The notes beneath the pieces are model-generated. The model ran no database searches and had not been told where the DNA came from. It saw only the letters and a program-made list of their open reading frames with translations. Below are positions 32,352-41,043 of a stretch of DNA of 64,000 nt, piece after piece (the stretch's first letter is position 1; every line of letters starts with the position of its first letter). This stretch comes from Alphaproteobacteria bacterium (GTDB taxonomy: Bacteria; Pseudomonadota; Alphaproteobacteria; Geminicoccales; Geminicoccaceae): the NCBI GenBank assembly GCA_027045875.1, contig JALUAG010000109.1, positions 36,038 through 100,037 of the forward strand, written 5' to 3'. The translations under genes and the position numbers were made by a program.

Positions 32352-32375
32352 GGGGAGGAACCGCGGTTCCTCCCC
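32352..32375. repeat. 24-base perfect palindrome in the catalase leader
   Basis: The arms GGGGAGGAACCG and CGGTTCCTCCCC are exact reverse complements. It sits about 40 bases before the katA ATG, so it would form a hairpin in the katA 5' leader, or serve as a regulator site. No T-tract follows on either strand. Confidence 0.5.
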
Positions 32376-32435
32376 TTCGCAGCCCGCATTGGAATGGTTC
32401 TAAACTTTGTCCCTCCCCTGTAAAATCTATTGTTC

Positions 32436-32450
32436 CGATCGCCGCGATCG
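32436..32450. promoter_or_regulatory. 15-base palindrome, possible operator near katA promoter
   Basis: CGATCGCCGCGATCG has 7-base arms around one base, within an AT-rich stretch that likely holds the katA promoter. No specific regulator can be named. Confidence 0.35.
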
Positions 32451-32471
32451 ATTTTCGTTATCGAAGGCGGC

Positions 32472-33428
32472 TCAGCCGCCCTCGAGCGCGCGCCACATCT
32501 CGAGATCGCGCTCGTGGGTCCAGATGCGCGGCCAGTCGATGCCGGAGGCCTCGTCGTAGGCCCGGCTGACGTCGAACGGCATGCAGTGCTTGAAGATCAC
32601 CCAGTGGCCGTATCTGGGCTCCATCTCCCGCATCGCCCGCTCGTAGACCTCCTTGAGACTCCGGCCCGCCTTCACCCCCTCCTCGGCGATGCGGAAGAGA
32701 TCGGTGATGAAGGCGCGGGTACCCTCGATCGCCTCCCGCACCTTCTCCGGCGTGTCCGGCGCGGCGCCGCGCCCGGGCACCAGCTTCTCCGCGCCCAGCG
32801 CCGCCAGGCGATCGAGGGTGGCGGGCCAGTCCCGGAGATGGGCGTCGCCGGTGTAGGGCGTGGCACCGTACTCCACGAGATCGCCGGCGAAGCACACCTT
32901 CTCCTCCGGCATCCAGGCCACGATGTCGCCGGCGGTGTGGCCGCGTCCGAGATGCAGGAGCTCCACCCGCCGGTCGCCGAGCCACACCGTGAGGGCCTTC
33001 TCGAAGGCCATGCTGGGCCAGGTGAGGCCGGGCACGCTGTCGACGTCCTCGAACAGACGTGGGAACCGTCCCACCTCGCTCTCGAAATCCGCCTGTCCGC
33101 GCTCCTCGATCAGGTGACGGGTGCCCTTGGAGGCCAGGATCTCCCCGGCGCCGTAGGCCGAGGCCCCGAGCACCCGGACCGCGTGATAGTGGGACAGCAC
33201 GACGTGGCGGATCGGCTTGTCGGTCACCTCGCGGATGCGCTCGATCACCCGCCGCGCCTGTCTGGGGGTCGCCTGGGCGTCGAACACCAGCACCCCGTCG
33301 TCGCCGATCACCACGCCGGAATTGGGGTCGCCCTCGGCGGTGAAGGCGTAGATGCCGGGGGCGAGCTCGTCGAAGGAGATCTTCTTCTCCTGCAGATCCC
33401 CGGTCGATGCGAAACCTGTAGCCACCAC
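32472..33428 (-). CDS. MBL-fold hydrolase with variant metal motif
   Basis: 318 residues. Metallo-beta-lactamase fold with [20 protein letters not shown] at the start. The first motif reads [19 protein letters not shown], so HxHxDH is replaced by HxHxxxxLG. Later ligands are present ([27 protein letters not shown]). This variant is common in a group annotated only as MBL-fold hydrolase, so the substrate is unknown. The start is one of two adjacent GTG codons; GGGAG lies upstream. It is followed on the same strand by katA. Confidence 0.85.
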   Translation of the reverse strand: MVATGFASTGDLQEKKISFDELAPGIYAFTAEGDPNSGVVIGDDGVLVFDAQATPRQARRVIERIREVTDKPIRHVVLSHYHAVRVLGASAYGAGEILASKGTRHLIEERGQADFESEVGRFPRLFEDVDSVPGLTWPSMAFEKALTVWLGDRRVELLHLGRGHTAGDIVAWMPEEKVCFAGDLVEYGATPYTGDAHLRDWPATLDRLAALGAEKLVPGRGAAPDTPEKVREAIEGTRAFITDLFRIAEEGVKAGRSLKEVYERAMREMEPRYGHWVIFKHCMPFDVSRAYDEASGIDWPRIWTHERDLEMWRALEGG

Positions 33429-33543
33429 TCTCTCCCTTCTTCACGGATGCTCGATGTTGCGGATCAGCGGAATGCCGCCACCGGCCTCGGGACGATCGTG
33501 CGCGCGATCGCCTCGCGGTGCCCCGGCCACGGCGGGCATCGTC

Positions 33544-33969
33544 TCAGCCCGGTCCGCTTCGCGGCCCGGCCGCCGTCTCCTCCACCGGCCAGTGGTCGGC
33601 GACGCGGACGGCCTCCGTCTCGCCCGGCCAGGGCGGCATGGTGACGATCAGGATGTCGAGCGGCGCGTCGCCGGTGTTGCGGAACTGGAACGCGGTGCCG
33701 AGGGGGATGGTGTGGGCGGTTTCCGGCTCGAGATCCACCGTCTCCTCCCGCCCGTCCCGTCGGCGCCAGAGCTCGCCGCGCCCCGCCAGCACGTACCAGA
33801 TCTCCTCGACCGTGCGATGGGCGACGGCCCGCGACACCGCGCCCGGCGGCAGGCGGCAATGGACCATGCTGCCGCCCCGCAGCACCGGCAGACAGCGGAT
33901 CTCCGAACCGTCCGGCGCCAACTGGTCGCGCACGGGCGGCAACCGCATGCTGGTGAAACCCCGTTCCAT
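33544..33969 (-). CDS. cupin-domain protein
   Basis: 141 residues. A single cupin barrel: motif 1 [19 protein letters not shown], with His and Glu metal ligands, and motif 2 [20 protein letters not shown] small metal-dependent enzyme or sensor of unknown substrate. The ATG follows GGAGGGGGAGG. It is divergent from the cysteine synthase gene and followed by the MBL hydrolase. Confidence 0.8.
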   Translation of the reverse strand: MERGFTSMRLPPVRDQLAPDGSEIRCLPVLRGGSMVHCRLPPGAVSRAVAHRTVEEIWYVLAGRGELWRRRDGREETVDLEPETAHTIPLGTAFQFRNTGDAPLDILIVTMPPWPGETEAVRVADHWPVEETAAGPRSGPG

Positions 33970-34060
33970 CCTCCCCCTCCGCCGGAAGCGTCCCCGACCT
34001 CGGGATTAGCGTGCCCGGGCCGCCGCCGCCAGCCCCGGCGCGCCCGGCCGAGACCGTCCT

Positions 34061-34088
34061 TTGAATGGCGGGCCCCTTCGTCTAGATT
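34061..34088 (+). promoter_or_regulatory. candidate sigma70 promoter of cysK
   Basis: TTGAAT (34061-34066), 16-base spacer, TAGATT (34083-34088), about 35 bases before the cysK ATG in the divergent cupin/cysK spacer. Confidence 0.5.
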
Positions 34089-34122
34089 GCCGCCGAAGCG
34101 AAGTGGACGAGGGAAGGGAAGC

Positions 34123-35088
<966 letters not shown>

Positions 35089-35094
35089 GCCGCG

Positions 35095-35955
35095 GTGACC
35101 GGCCACGAGGGCATGCGGGCGCGGCGGCTGCGGCTGGATTTCGGTGCCGGGCCGCTCGCCGTCGCCTGGACCGAATGGGGGCCGCCGGAGGCCTCCCGCA
35201 CCGTGGTCTGCGTCCACGGGCTCACCCGCAACGCCCGCGACTTCGATGTCCTCGCCGCACGCCTCGCGGCTGGCGGCGCGCGAGTACTCTGCGTCGATGT
35301 GGTGGGCCGGGGCGCCAGCGACTGGCTTCCCGATCCCCGGGCGTACCGGCTCGAGACCTATGTCCGCCAGCTGCGGGCGCTGCTCGAACGGCTGGCGATC
35401 GGCGAGGTGGACTGGATCGGCACCTCGATGGGCGGGCTCGTCGCACTGCGGCTTTCGGTCGAGGATCCGCACCGTATCCGCCGACTGGTGCTCAACGACA
35501 TCGGGCCCTATGTGGCCGCCGCCTCGCTGGCGCCGATTCGCAGCTATCTGGGCCTCGACCTGTCGTTCGCCGATCTCGACGCGCTCGAAGCCCATCTCCG
35601 GACCATCCACGCCGGTTTCGGCCCGCTCTCCGACGCCCAGTGGGGGCACCTCGCGCGCCACGGCGCGAGAGTGGAGGGCGGCCGTCTGCGCCTCCACTAC
35701 GATCCCGCCATCCGCGTGCCGTTTCTCGAGGAGACGGCGGCGGATCTCGATCTCTGGCCGGCCTACGATGCGCTTTCCTGCCCGGTGCTGGTGCTGCGGG
35801 GAGCGGAGAGCCCGGTGCTCGATCCCGCCACGGCTCTCGCCATGGCGGAACGGGGGCCGCGGGCGCGCCTCGCGGTCTTCGCCGGTGTCGGCCATGCGCC
35901 CGCACTGATGAGCGCGGACCAGATCGAAACCGTCGCCGGCTGGCTGGGCCACTGA
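35095..35955 (+). CDS. alpha/beta hydrolase
   Basis: 286 residues. Alpha/beta-hydrolase fold with the oxyanion region VVCVHGLTRNARDFDVLA, the nucleophile elbow GTSMGGLVALR (Ser), an Asp near PVLVLRGAESPVLD, and the catalytic His in VGHAPALM. The full triad is present. The substrate is unknown. A GTG start a few bases after cysK was chosen; an in-frame ATG four codons later is possible. Confidence 0.85.
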   Translation: MTGHEGMRARRLRLDFGAGPLAVAWTEWGPPEASRTVVCVHGLTRNARDFDVLAARLAAGGARVLCVDVVGRGASDWLPDPRAYRLETYVRQLRALLERLAIGEVDWIGTSMGGLVALRLSVEDPHRIRRLVLNDIGPYVAAASLAPIRSYLGLDLSFADLDALEAHLRTIHAGFGPLSDAQWGHLARHGARVEGGRLRLHYDPAIRVPFLEETAADLDLWPAYDALSCPVLVLRGAESPVLDPATALAMAERGPRARLAVFAGVGHAPALMSADQIETVAGWLGH

Positions 35956-36052
35956 GCGGTCGGCCGTCGCCGGTCGTCCCGGATTGGTGCAGACATACGT
36001 ATACATACGCATAAATGACCCTCGGGACGGGGCCGTCAGGTCCCGTTCGTTG

Positions 36053-36071
36053 CCTATTAATGGGCTATTAA
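36053..36071 (+). repeat. AT-rich direct repeat upstream of the GGDEF-EAL gene
   Basis: CTATTAA occurs twice (36053-36059 and 36065-36071) in a locally AT-rich stretch within an otherwise GC-rich spacer of 250 bases. A second AT-rich patch (near 35990-36015) has alternating ACATACG units. A promoter or regulator site is likely here, but none can be defined. Confidence 0.3.
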
Positions 36072-36205
36072 CATCGCGGGCAGCACAACCGGACCGCTGT
36101 CCCGCGATGTCCGTTCCTCCGGACGCGCACCCGGCGAAGGGCAAGCACCGGCGAGGCCGACCGTTCGCCAGGGCAAGGGAAGTGACACAGGGAAAGACAC
36201 GCGTA

Positions 36206-38128
36206 ATGGACGTTCCGGAAACCTCGGTGCACTGGCGACGCCTCGCCCTTCTGCAGGACGCGCTGGCCGCCTGGCGGGCACAGGGACGGGGCATGCTGCT
36301 GTTCGGTTCCTCGGCGGAGGAGCTTCGGGCCGGTCTCGGCGAGGATGTCCGGCGGATCCTGATGGAGGCGCTGCCGGAGATCCTCGATGCCCTTTACGTG
36401 GAGATCGCGCGGATTCCCGAACTCGCACCCCTCGTGGAATCCCACGCCACGGTGGCGCGGCTGAAAGAGGCCCAGCGTGCCCACTGGGAGGCGGTGTTCG
36501 CCGGCGCCTTCGATCAGCAGTACGCCGATCGCGCCCGTCGCGTCGGCGAGACCCACTATGTCGCCGGCGTCGATCCCGGCGCCTTCCTGCTCGGACACAA
36601 TTTCGTGACCAGCCGGCTCAACGTCGTTCTGGTCAGGTCGCTGCCGGCCGAGCGGGCGGCCCAGGCCGTCCAGCATCTCGGCAAGCTCGCCACCGTCGAC
36701 GTCTGCCTCGCCCTCGACGCCTACTGGGCGGCGGCGGGGCGCGAGTTCGCCCGCATCGAGAGCGAGATGCATCGGCTCGCCCTCTACGATTCGCTCACCC
36801 GGCTGGCCAACCGGCGGCTGTTCGACGACCGCCTCCGCCAGGCCCTGCGGGCGGCCGACCGCGGCGGTCACATGGTGGGCGTGCTGCGGCTCGACGTGGA
36901 CGATTTCAAGTCCCTCAACGACGGCTACGGTCACCAGGCGGGAGATCTCGTTTTGCGTCTCGTGGGGCGGCGGCTGACCCGCCATCTGCGCCGGGTCGAC
37001 ACCGCCGCTCGCATCGGTGGCGACGAATTCGCCATCATCGTGCCCGGCTTCGCACGGATGGAGGATTTCGCGGAAGTCGCCCGGCGCATTCTCCGTGTTC
37101 TCGGGCGGCCCTACCGGTACCGGGGACGACGGATCCACAGCACCGTGAGCGTCGGCTGCGCCCTCTATCCACGTCACGGCCTCATGCCCGAAAGCCTGCT
37201 CGCGAACGCGGACCGTGCCCTCTACCGGGCCAAGAGCCGGGGACGCAACCGCTACGAGTTCTACCAGGGAAAGGCCAAGCGGGCCCGTCTGCCCTCGGGC
37301 TGGCTGTCGGATTTCGATCATGCCTTCGAGAACCGCCAGCTGCGCTTCTTCTACCAGCCGCAGATCGATCTGCAGAGCGGCCGCGTGCGCGGCTTCGAGG
37401 CGCTGTTGCGCTGGCATCACCCGCGCCTCGGGCTCATCACCCCCGAGCGTTTCCTGCCCGTGGTCGAACGCTCTCCGCTGATGCACCGGCTGGCCACCTG
37501 GAGCCTCGAGCGCGGTTGCCGGATGCTCGCCCGCCTCCAGGCGGAAACGGGATTCACCGGCAACATCGCGGTCAATCTCTCGCAGACCCAGATCCGCGGT
37601 CGCCGTCTGGTGGAGGCGGTGGAGCGGGCACTGGCCGAGGCCGGCGTGCCGGCGGAGCGGCTGGAGCTCGAGATGACCGAGGACGTGCTGATCGAGCAGA
37701 AGGACCGCCAGCTCCACGATCGCCTCCGCCATCTGCGGCACCTCGGAGTGACCATCGCCCTCGACGACTTCGGCACCGGCTACGCTTCTCTCGTGCACCT
37801 GTCGCGGCTGCCGGTCGATTGCCTGAAGCTCGATCGCTCCTTCGTCGCCGACATCACCCACGGTGCCACCGCCCGTCGCATCGCCCAGACGGTGGTGCGG
37901 CTCGGCCGGCACATCCATGCCCGTGTCGTGGCCGAAGGGGTCGAGACCGAGGAGCAGGTGGACATGCTCCGCCGCATGCAGTGCCATCTCGGTCAAGGGT
38001 ACTGGTTCGCCCGGCCGCTGCCCGAGGAGGAGGTCAGCGACTGGCTGCGGGCACGCGGCGAGCGGTCGGAAACGTCTCCCGAACTCAGGCTCACCGTATC
38101 CTCCCCGTCCCTCACGGCTTCGGCCTGA
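36206..38128 (+). CDS. globin-coupled GGDEF-EAL c-di-GMP protein
   Basis: 640 residues. The N-terminal protoglobin sensor (about 40-190) has LKEAQRAHWEAVFAGAFDQQY and the proximal heme His117 in GETHYVAGVDPGAF. The GGDEF domain has an intact GGDEF (271-275) preceded by an RxxD inhibitory site. The EAL domain has E398-A-L, the ELEMTEDV, LDDFGTGYASL and VAEGVETEEQ motifs, all intact. It probably makes and degrades c-di-GMP in response to oxygen or a heme ligand. An upstream ATG 99 bases earlier is possible; GGGAAAG favours the one used. Confidence 0.93.
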   Translation: MDVPETSVHWRRLALLQDALAAWRAQGRGMLLFGSSAEELRAGLGEDVRRILMEALPEILDALYVEIARIPELAPLVESHATVARLKEAQRAHWEAVFAGAFDQQYADRARRVGETHYVAGVDPGAFLLGHNFVTSRLNVVLVRSLPAERAAQAVQHLGKLATVDVCLALDAYWAAAGREFARIESEMHRLALYDSLTRLANRRLFDDRLRQALRAADRGGHMVGVLRLDVDDFKSLNDGYGHQAGDLVLRLVGRRLTRHLRRVDTAARIGGDEFAIIVPGFARMEDFAEVARRILRVLGRPYRYRGRRIHSTVSVGCALYPRHGLMPESLLANADRALYRAKSRGRNRYEFYQGKAKRARLPSGWLSDFDHAFENRQLRFFYQPQIDLQSGRVRGFEALLRWHHPRLGLITPERFLPVVERSPLMHRLATWSLERGCRMLARLQAETGFTGNIAVNLSQTQIRGRRLVEAVERALAEAGVPAERLELEMTEDVLIEQKDRQLHDRLRHLRHLGVTIALDDFGTGYASLVHLSRLPVDCLKLDRSFVADITHGATARRIAQTVVRLGRHIHARVVAEGVETEEQVDMLRRMQCHLGQGYWFARPLPEEEVSDWLRARGERSETSPELRLTVSSPSLTASA

Positions 38129-38156
38129 GCCGCGGTCTCGGCCCGGCGGGCGGTCT

Positions 38157-39338
38157 TCAGTCGCCGATGCCGCGGCGCTCGAGATAGCGGGCGATGCGCC
38201 GCATCGCCTCCTCGATGGCCTCGGTCGAGGCGGCGTAGGAGAAACGCAGGTAGCCCTCGCCGTGGATGCCGAAGCTGGTGCCGGCGATGGCCGCCACACC
38301 TTCCTCCTCGAGCAGGCCGTCCTGCAGCGCGCCCGCTGTCATGCCCGTGCCCGTGATGTTCGGGAAGGCGTAGAAGGCGCCGCCCGGCATCACGCAGCGA
38401 AATCCCGGAAGCCGGTTGAGCAGGGACACGATCAGCCGGCGCCTGCGGTCGAACTCGGCCATCATCGCGTCCACGGCGTCCTGGGGACCCTCGAGGGCGG
38501 CGATCGCCGCCCACTGGGTGGGGGCGTTGACGCAGGAATGGCAGTTGATGGCCAGCCGGACCGCGTGGGGGACGAGATGTTCGGGCCACACCCCGTAGCC
38601 GATCCGCCAGCCCGTCATGGCCCAGGTCTTCGACCAGCCGTCGAGCAGGATCAGCCGGTCGCGGATCTCGGGATAGGCGGTGAGCGAGGCGTGCGGTACG
38701 CCGTCGTAGCACATGCGGGCGTAGATCTCGTCCGACAGCACGGTCACCTGCGGGTGCTCGGCGAGACCGGCCACCAGCCGGTCGAGCTCCTCCTTCGGCA
38801 CCACCCCGCCGGTAGGATTGGCGGGACTGTTGACGATGACGAGCCGGGTGCGGGGTGTGATCCGCGCCAGCACCTCCTCGGCCGAGAAGGCGAAGCCGCG
38901 ATCCTCGTGCAGGGCGATGGGTACCGGCTCGGCGCCGGTGAAGGAGATGACCGAACGGTAGATGGGAAACCCGGGATCGGGATACATGATCTCGACCCCC
39001 GGCTCGCCGAACACGAGGATGGCGAAGAACATGGTGACCTTGCCGCCCGGCACGATGACGATCCGGTCGGGATCGACCTCGACGCCCCGCCGTTCGAGAA
39101 TGTCGCGCGCCACCGCCTCCCTGAGCGGCAGGATCCCGTTGGCCGGCGTGTAGCCGTGGTGGCCGTCGCGCAGCGCCTTGACCGCCGCCTCGACGATATG
39201 GGGCGGGGTGGGAAAATCGGGCTGGCCGATGCCGAGATTGACGACATCGCGACCGGCCTGTGCCATTGCCGTGGCGCGGGCCAGCACGTCGAAGGCGCTC
39301 TCGGTGCCGAGACGTCCCATGGCGGCGGCGAGCTGCAT
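38157..39338 (-). CDS. PLP-dependent aminotransferase (class I/II)
   Basis: 393 residues. The fold-type I aminotransferase has NLGIGQPDFPTP, the YTPANGILPLREA block, VNSPANPTGGV, the DEIYARMCYDG segment and the PLP lysine in GWSKTWAMTGWRIGYG. The Arg in GEGYLRFSYA binds the substrate carboxylate. The substrate is uncertain; aspartate/prephenate and aromatic aminotransferases share this pattern. The ATG has GGGGAGGA; a longer open frame upstream was rejected. It is separated from the liv operon by a terminator. Confidence 0.9.
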   Translation of the reverse strand: MQLAAAMGRLGTESAFDVLARATAMAQAGRDVVNLGIGQPDFPTPPHIVEAAVKALRDGHHGYTPANGILPLREAVARDILERRGVEVDPDRIVIVPGGKVTMFFAILVFGEPGVEIMYPDPGFPIYRSVISFTGAEPVPIALHEDRGFAFSAEEVLARITPRTRLVIVNSPANPTGGVVPKEELDRLVAGLAEHPQVTVLSDEIYARMCYDGVPHASLTAYPEIRDRLILLDGWSKTWAMTGWRIGYGVWPEHLVPHAVRLAINCHSCVNAPTQWAAIAALEGPQDAVDAMMAEFDRRRRLIVSLLNRLPGFRCVMPGGAFYAFPNITGTGMTAGALQDGLLEEEGVAAIAGTSFGIHGEGYLRFSYAASTEAIEEAMRRIARYLERRGIGD

Positions 39339-39420
39339 GACGATCCTCCCCAGCGGTCGGGGCGCATCTTGCCAGCGCCGACCGTCGCGCACAATCGGCG
39401 CCCGGCCTCGCCGCCCGGCC

Positions 39421-39464
39421 GAAAAAAAGACCTGTGAAGCAGCGCTCGTCGCCCTTCACAGGTC
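39421..39464 (-). terminator. intrinsic terminator of the liv operon
   Basis: On the minus strand an 11-bp stem (GACCTGTGAAG with CTTCACAGGTC) with a 14-base loop is followed by seven T residues. It lies about 110 bases past livF. A second small hairpin, near CGGGGCTTCGCCCCG at about 39555, lies between. Confidence 0.8.
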
Positions 39465-39574
39465 CAGAATGCTCAGCCCTCAGCGCCCCCAGCAATGCCG
39501 CACCGGCAAAGGCCACGCTGTGACGAAAGCCACATTCCGCCGCTTCGCGGGGCTTCGCCCCGTCGTGCCGCCGC

Positions 39575-40291
39575 TCAGACCGAGAGATAGGCGCGGCGGA
39601 CCTCCTCGTCCGCGAGCAGCGCCTGCATGGTTCCCCGCCAGCGGATCTGCCCCTTCTCGATGATGCAGGCGCGCTCCGCGATGCGGCCGGCGAAATGCAG
39701 GTTCTGCTCGGACAGCAGGATCGAGACGCCGTGCTGGCGCAGGCCGGTCAGCGCCGCCACCATCTGGTCGACGATCACCGGCGCCAGGCCTTCGGAAGGC
39801 TCGTCGAGCAGCAGCAGTTCGGGGTTGCCCATCAGCGTACGGGCGATGGCCAGCATCTGCTGCTCGCCGCCGGAGATGCGGTCGGCGCGTCGGCGCCTGA
39901 GCTCGGCGAGGTTGGGGAACAGCGCGTACAGCCGCGACGGCGTCCAGGGCTCCTTGCCGGGCGGCGCCTCGCGGCGGCCCACCTCGAGATTCTCCTCCAC
40001 CGTGAGTTCGGCGAAGATGCGCCGTTCCTCGGGCACGTAGCCGACGCCGCTGCGGGCGATGCGGAAGGGCGGCAGGCCGGTGAGCTCGCGACCGCGGAAG
40101 CGGACGCTGCCGGCGGCCGGTCGCACGAGGCCCATGATGCTCTTGAGGGTGGTGGATTTGCCGGCGCCGTTGCGGCCCATCAGTACCAGCACCTCGCCCT
40201 CGGCGACCTCGAGGGCGAGGTCGAACAGGATCTGGGCCCGCCCGTAGAAGGTGACGAGCCCTTCGACCTCCAGCATGGCACCGCCGTTCAT
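39575..40291 (-). CDS. livF: branched-chain amino acid ABC transporter ATP-binding protein LivF
   Basis: 238 residues. Walker A MGRNGAGKSTTLK, Q-loop region, signature SGGEQQMLAIARTLM and Walker B LLLLDEPSEGLAP, the LivF hallmark. The D-loop and His-switch (SILLSEQNLHFA) are intact. It overlaps livG by ATGA and ends the liv operon before an intrinsic terminator. LivF is assigned by size and position last in the operon. Confidence 0.92.
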   Translation of the reverse strand: MNGGAMLEVEGLVTFYGRAQILFDLALEVAEGEVLVLMGRNGAGKSTTLKSIMGLVRPAAGSVRFRGRELTGLPPFRIARSGVGYVPEERRIFAELTVEENLEVGRREAPPGKEPWTPSRLYALFPNLAELRRRRADRISGGEQQMLAIARTLMGNPELLLLDEPSEGLAPVIVDQMVAALTGLRQHGVSILLSEQNLHFAGRIAERACIIEKGQIRWRGTMQALLADEEVRRAYLSV

Positions 40292-41043
40292 GCCGGGCTC
40301 TCCACCGTGGAGCCCAGGTAGATCGCCTGCACCTCACGGTCGGCCCGCACCTTTTCGGGCGGGCCCTCGGCAATGAGACGTCCGCGGTTGATGACCAGGA
40401 TGCGGTCGGCGTAGGCGAACACCACGTCCATGTCGTGCTCGGTGAACAGTACCGCGATGCCGCGTTCGGCGACGATGGCCGAGACGAGGCGCATCAGCGC
40501 GTGCCGCTCCGCCGGCGCCATGCCGGCGGTGGGCTCGTCCATCAGCAGCAGTCGCGGATCGTGGGCCAGCGCCACCGCCAGCTCCACCCGCTTGATGTCG
40601 CCGTAGGCGAGCATGCTGCAGAAACGCTCCGCCTGGTCGCGGATGCCCACCCGCTCGAGCAGCGCGAGGGCCTCCTCGCGGTAGAGCTCGCGGGCCAGCG
40701 GGAACAGGGCGCGGGCCCGCCCGTGATGGTTCATGAGCGCCATCTGGACGTTCTCGGCCACCGTCATGGAACCGAAGGCGGCGGCGATCTGGAAGGTCCG
40801 CCCCACCCCCTTGCGCCAGACGGCCCGGGGCGGCAGGCCGGTGATGTCCTCGCCGTCGAGCAGCACGCGGCCGTGGTCGGGGCGGAGCTGGCCGCCGATC
40901 ATGTTGAAGCAGGTCGACTTGCCGGCGCCGTTGGGGCCGATGATGGCGAGGCGCTCGCCCGCTTCCAGGGTGAAGCCCACGTCGCGCACGGCCTCGAAGC
41001 CGCCGAAGGATTTGTGAAGCCGTTCCACCCTGAGCAGGGTCAT
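40288..41043 (-). CDS. livG: branched-chain amino acid ABC transporter ATP-binding protein LivG
   Basis: 251 residues. The Walker A IGPNGAGKSTCFN, GVGRTFQIAAAFGSMTVAENVQMAL (LivG-type insertion), signature LAYGDIKRVELAVAL and Walker B LLLMDEPTAGMAP are visible. The signature reads AYGDIKR rather than LSGGQ, as is common in LivG. The His-switch is FTEHDMDVVFAYA. It overlaps livF and the permease gene by four bases each. Confidence 0.92.
   Translation of the reverse strand: MTLLRVERLHKSFGGFEAVRDVGFTLEAGERLAIIGPNGAGKSTCFNMIGGQLRPDHGRVLLDGEDITGLPPRAVWRKGVGRTFQIAAAFGSMTVAENVQMALMNHHGRARALFPLARELYREEALALLERVGIRDQAERFCSMLAYGDIKRVELAVALAHDPRLLLMDEPTAGMAPAERHALMRLVSAIVAERGIAVLFTEHDMDVVFAYADRILVINRGRLIAEGPPEKVRADREVQAIYLGSTVESPA

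Noticed and set aside
32352..32375. The 24-base palindrome as a terminator of the MBL hydrolase gene
   Set aside because: No T-tract follows on the minus strand and it lies just before katA, so a leader or operator role fits better.
36000..36205. A c-di-GMP riboswitch before the GGDEF-EAL gene
   Set aside because: I could not find a GEMM-like conserved core; only AT-rich direct repeats are visible.
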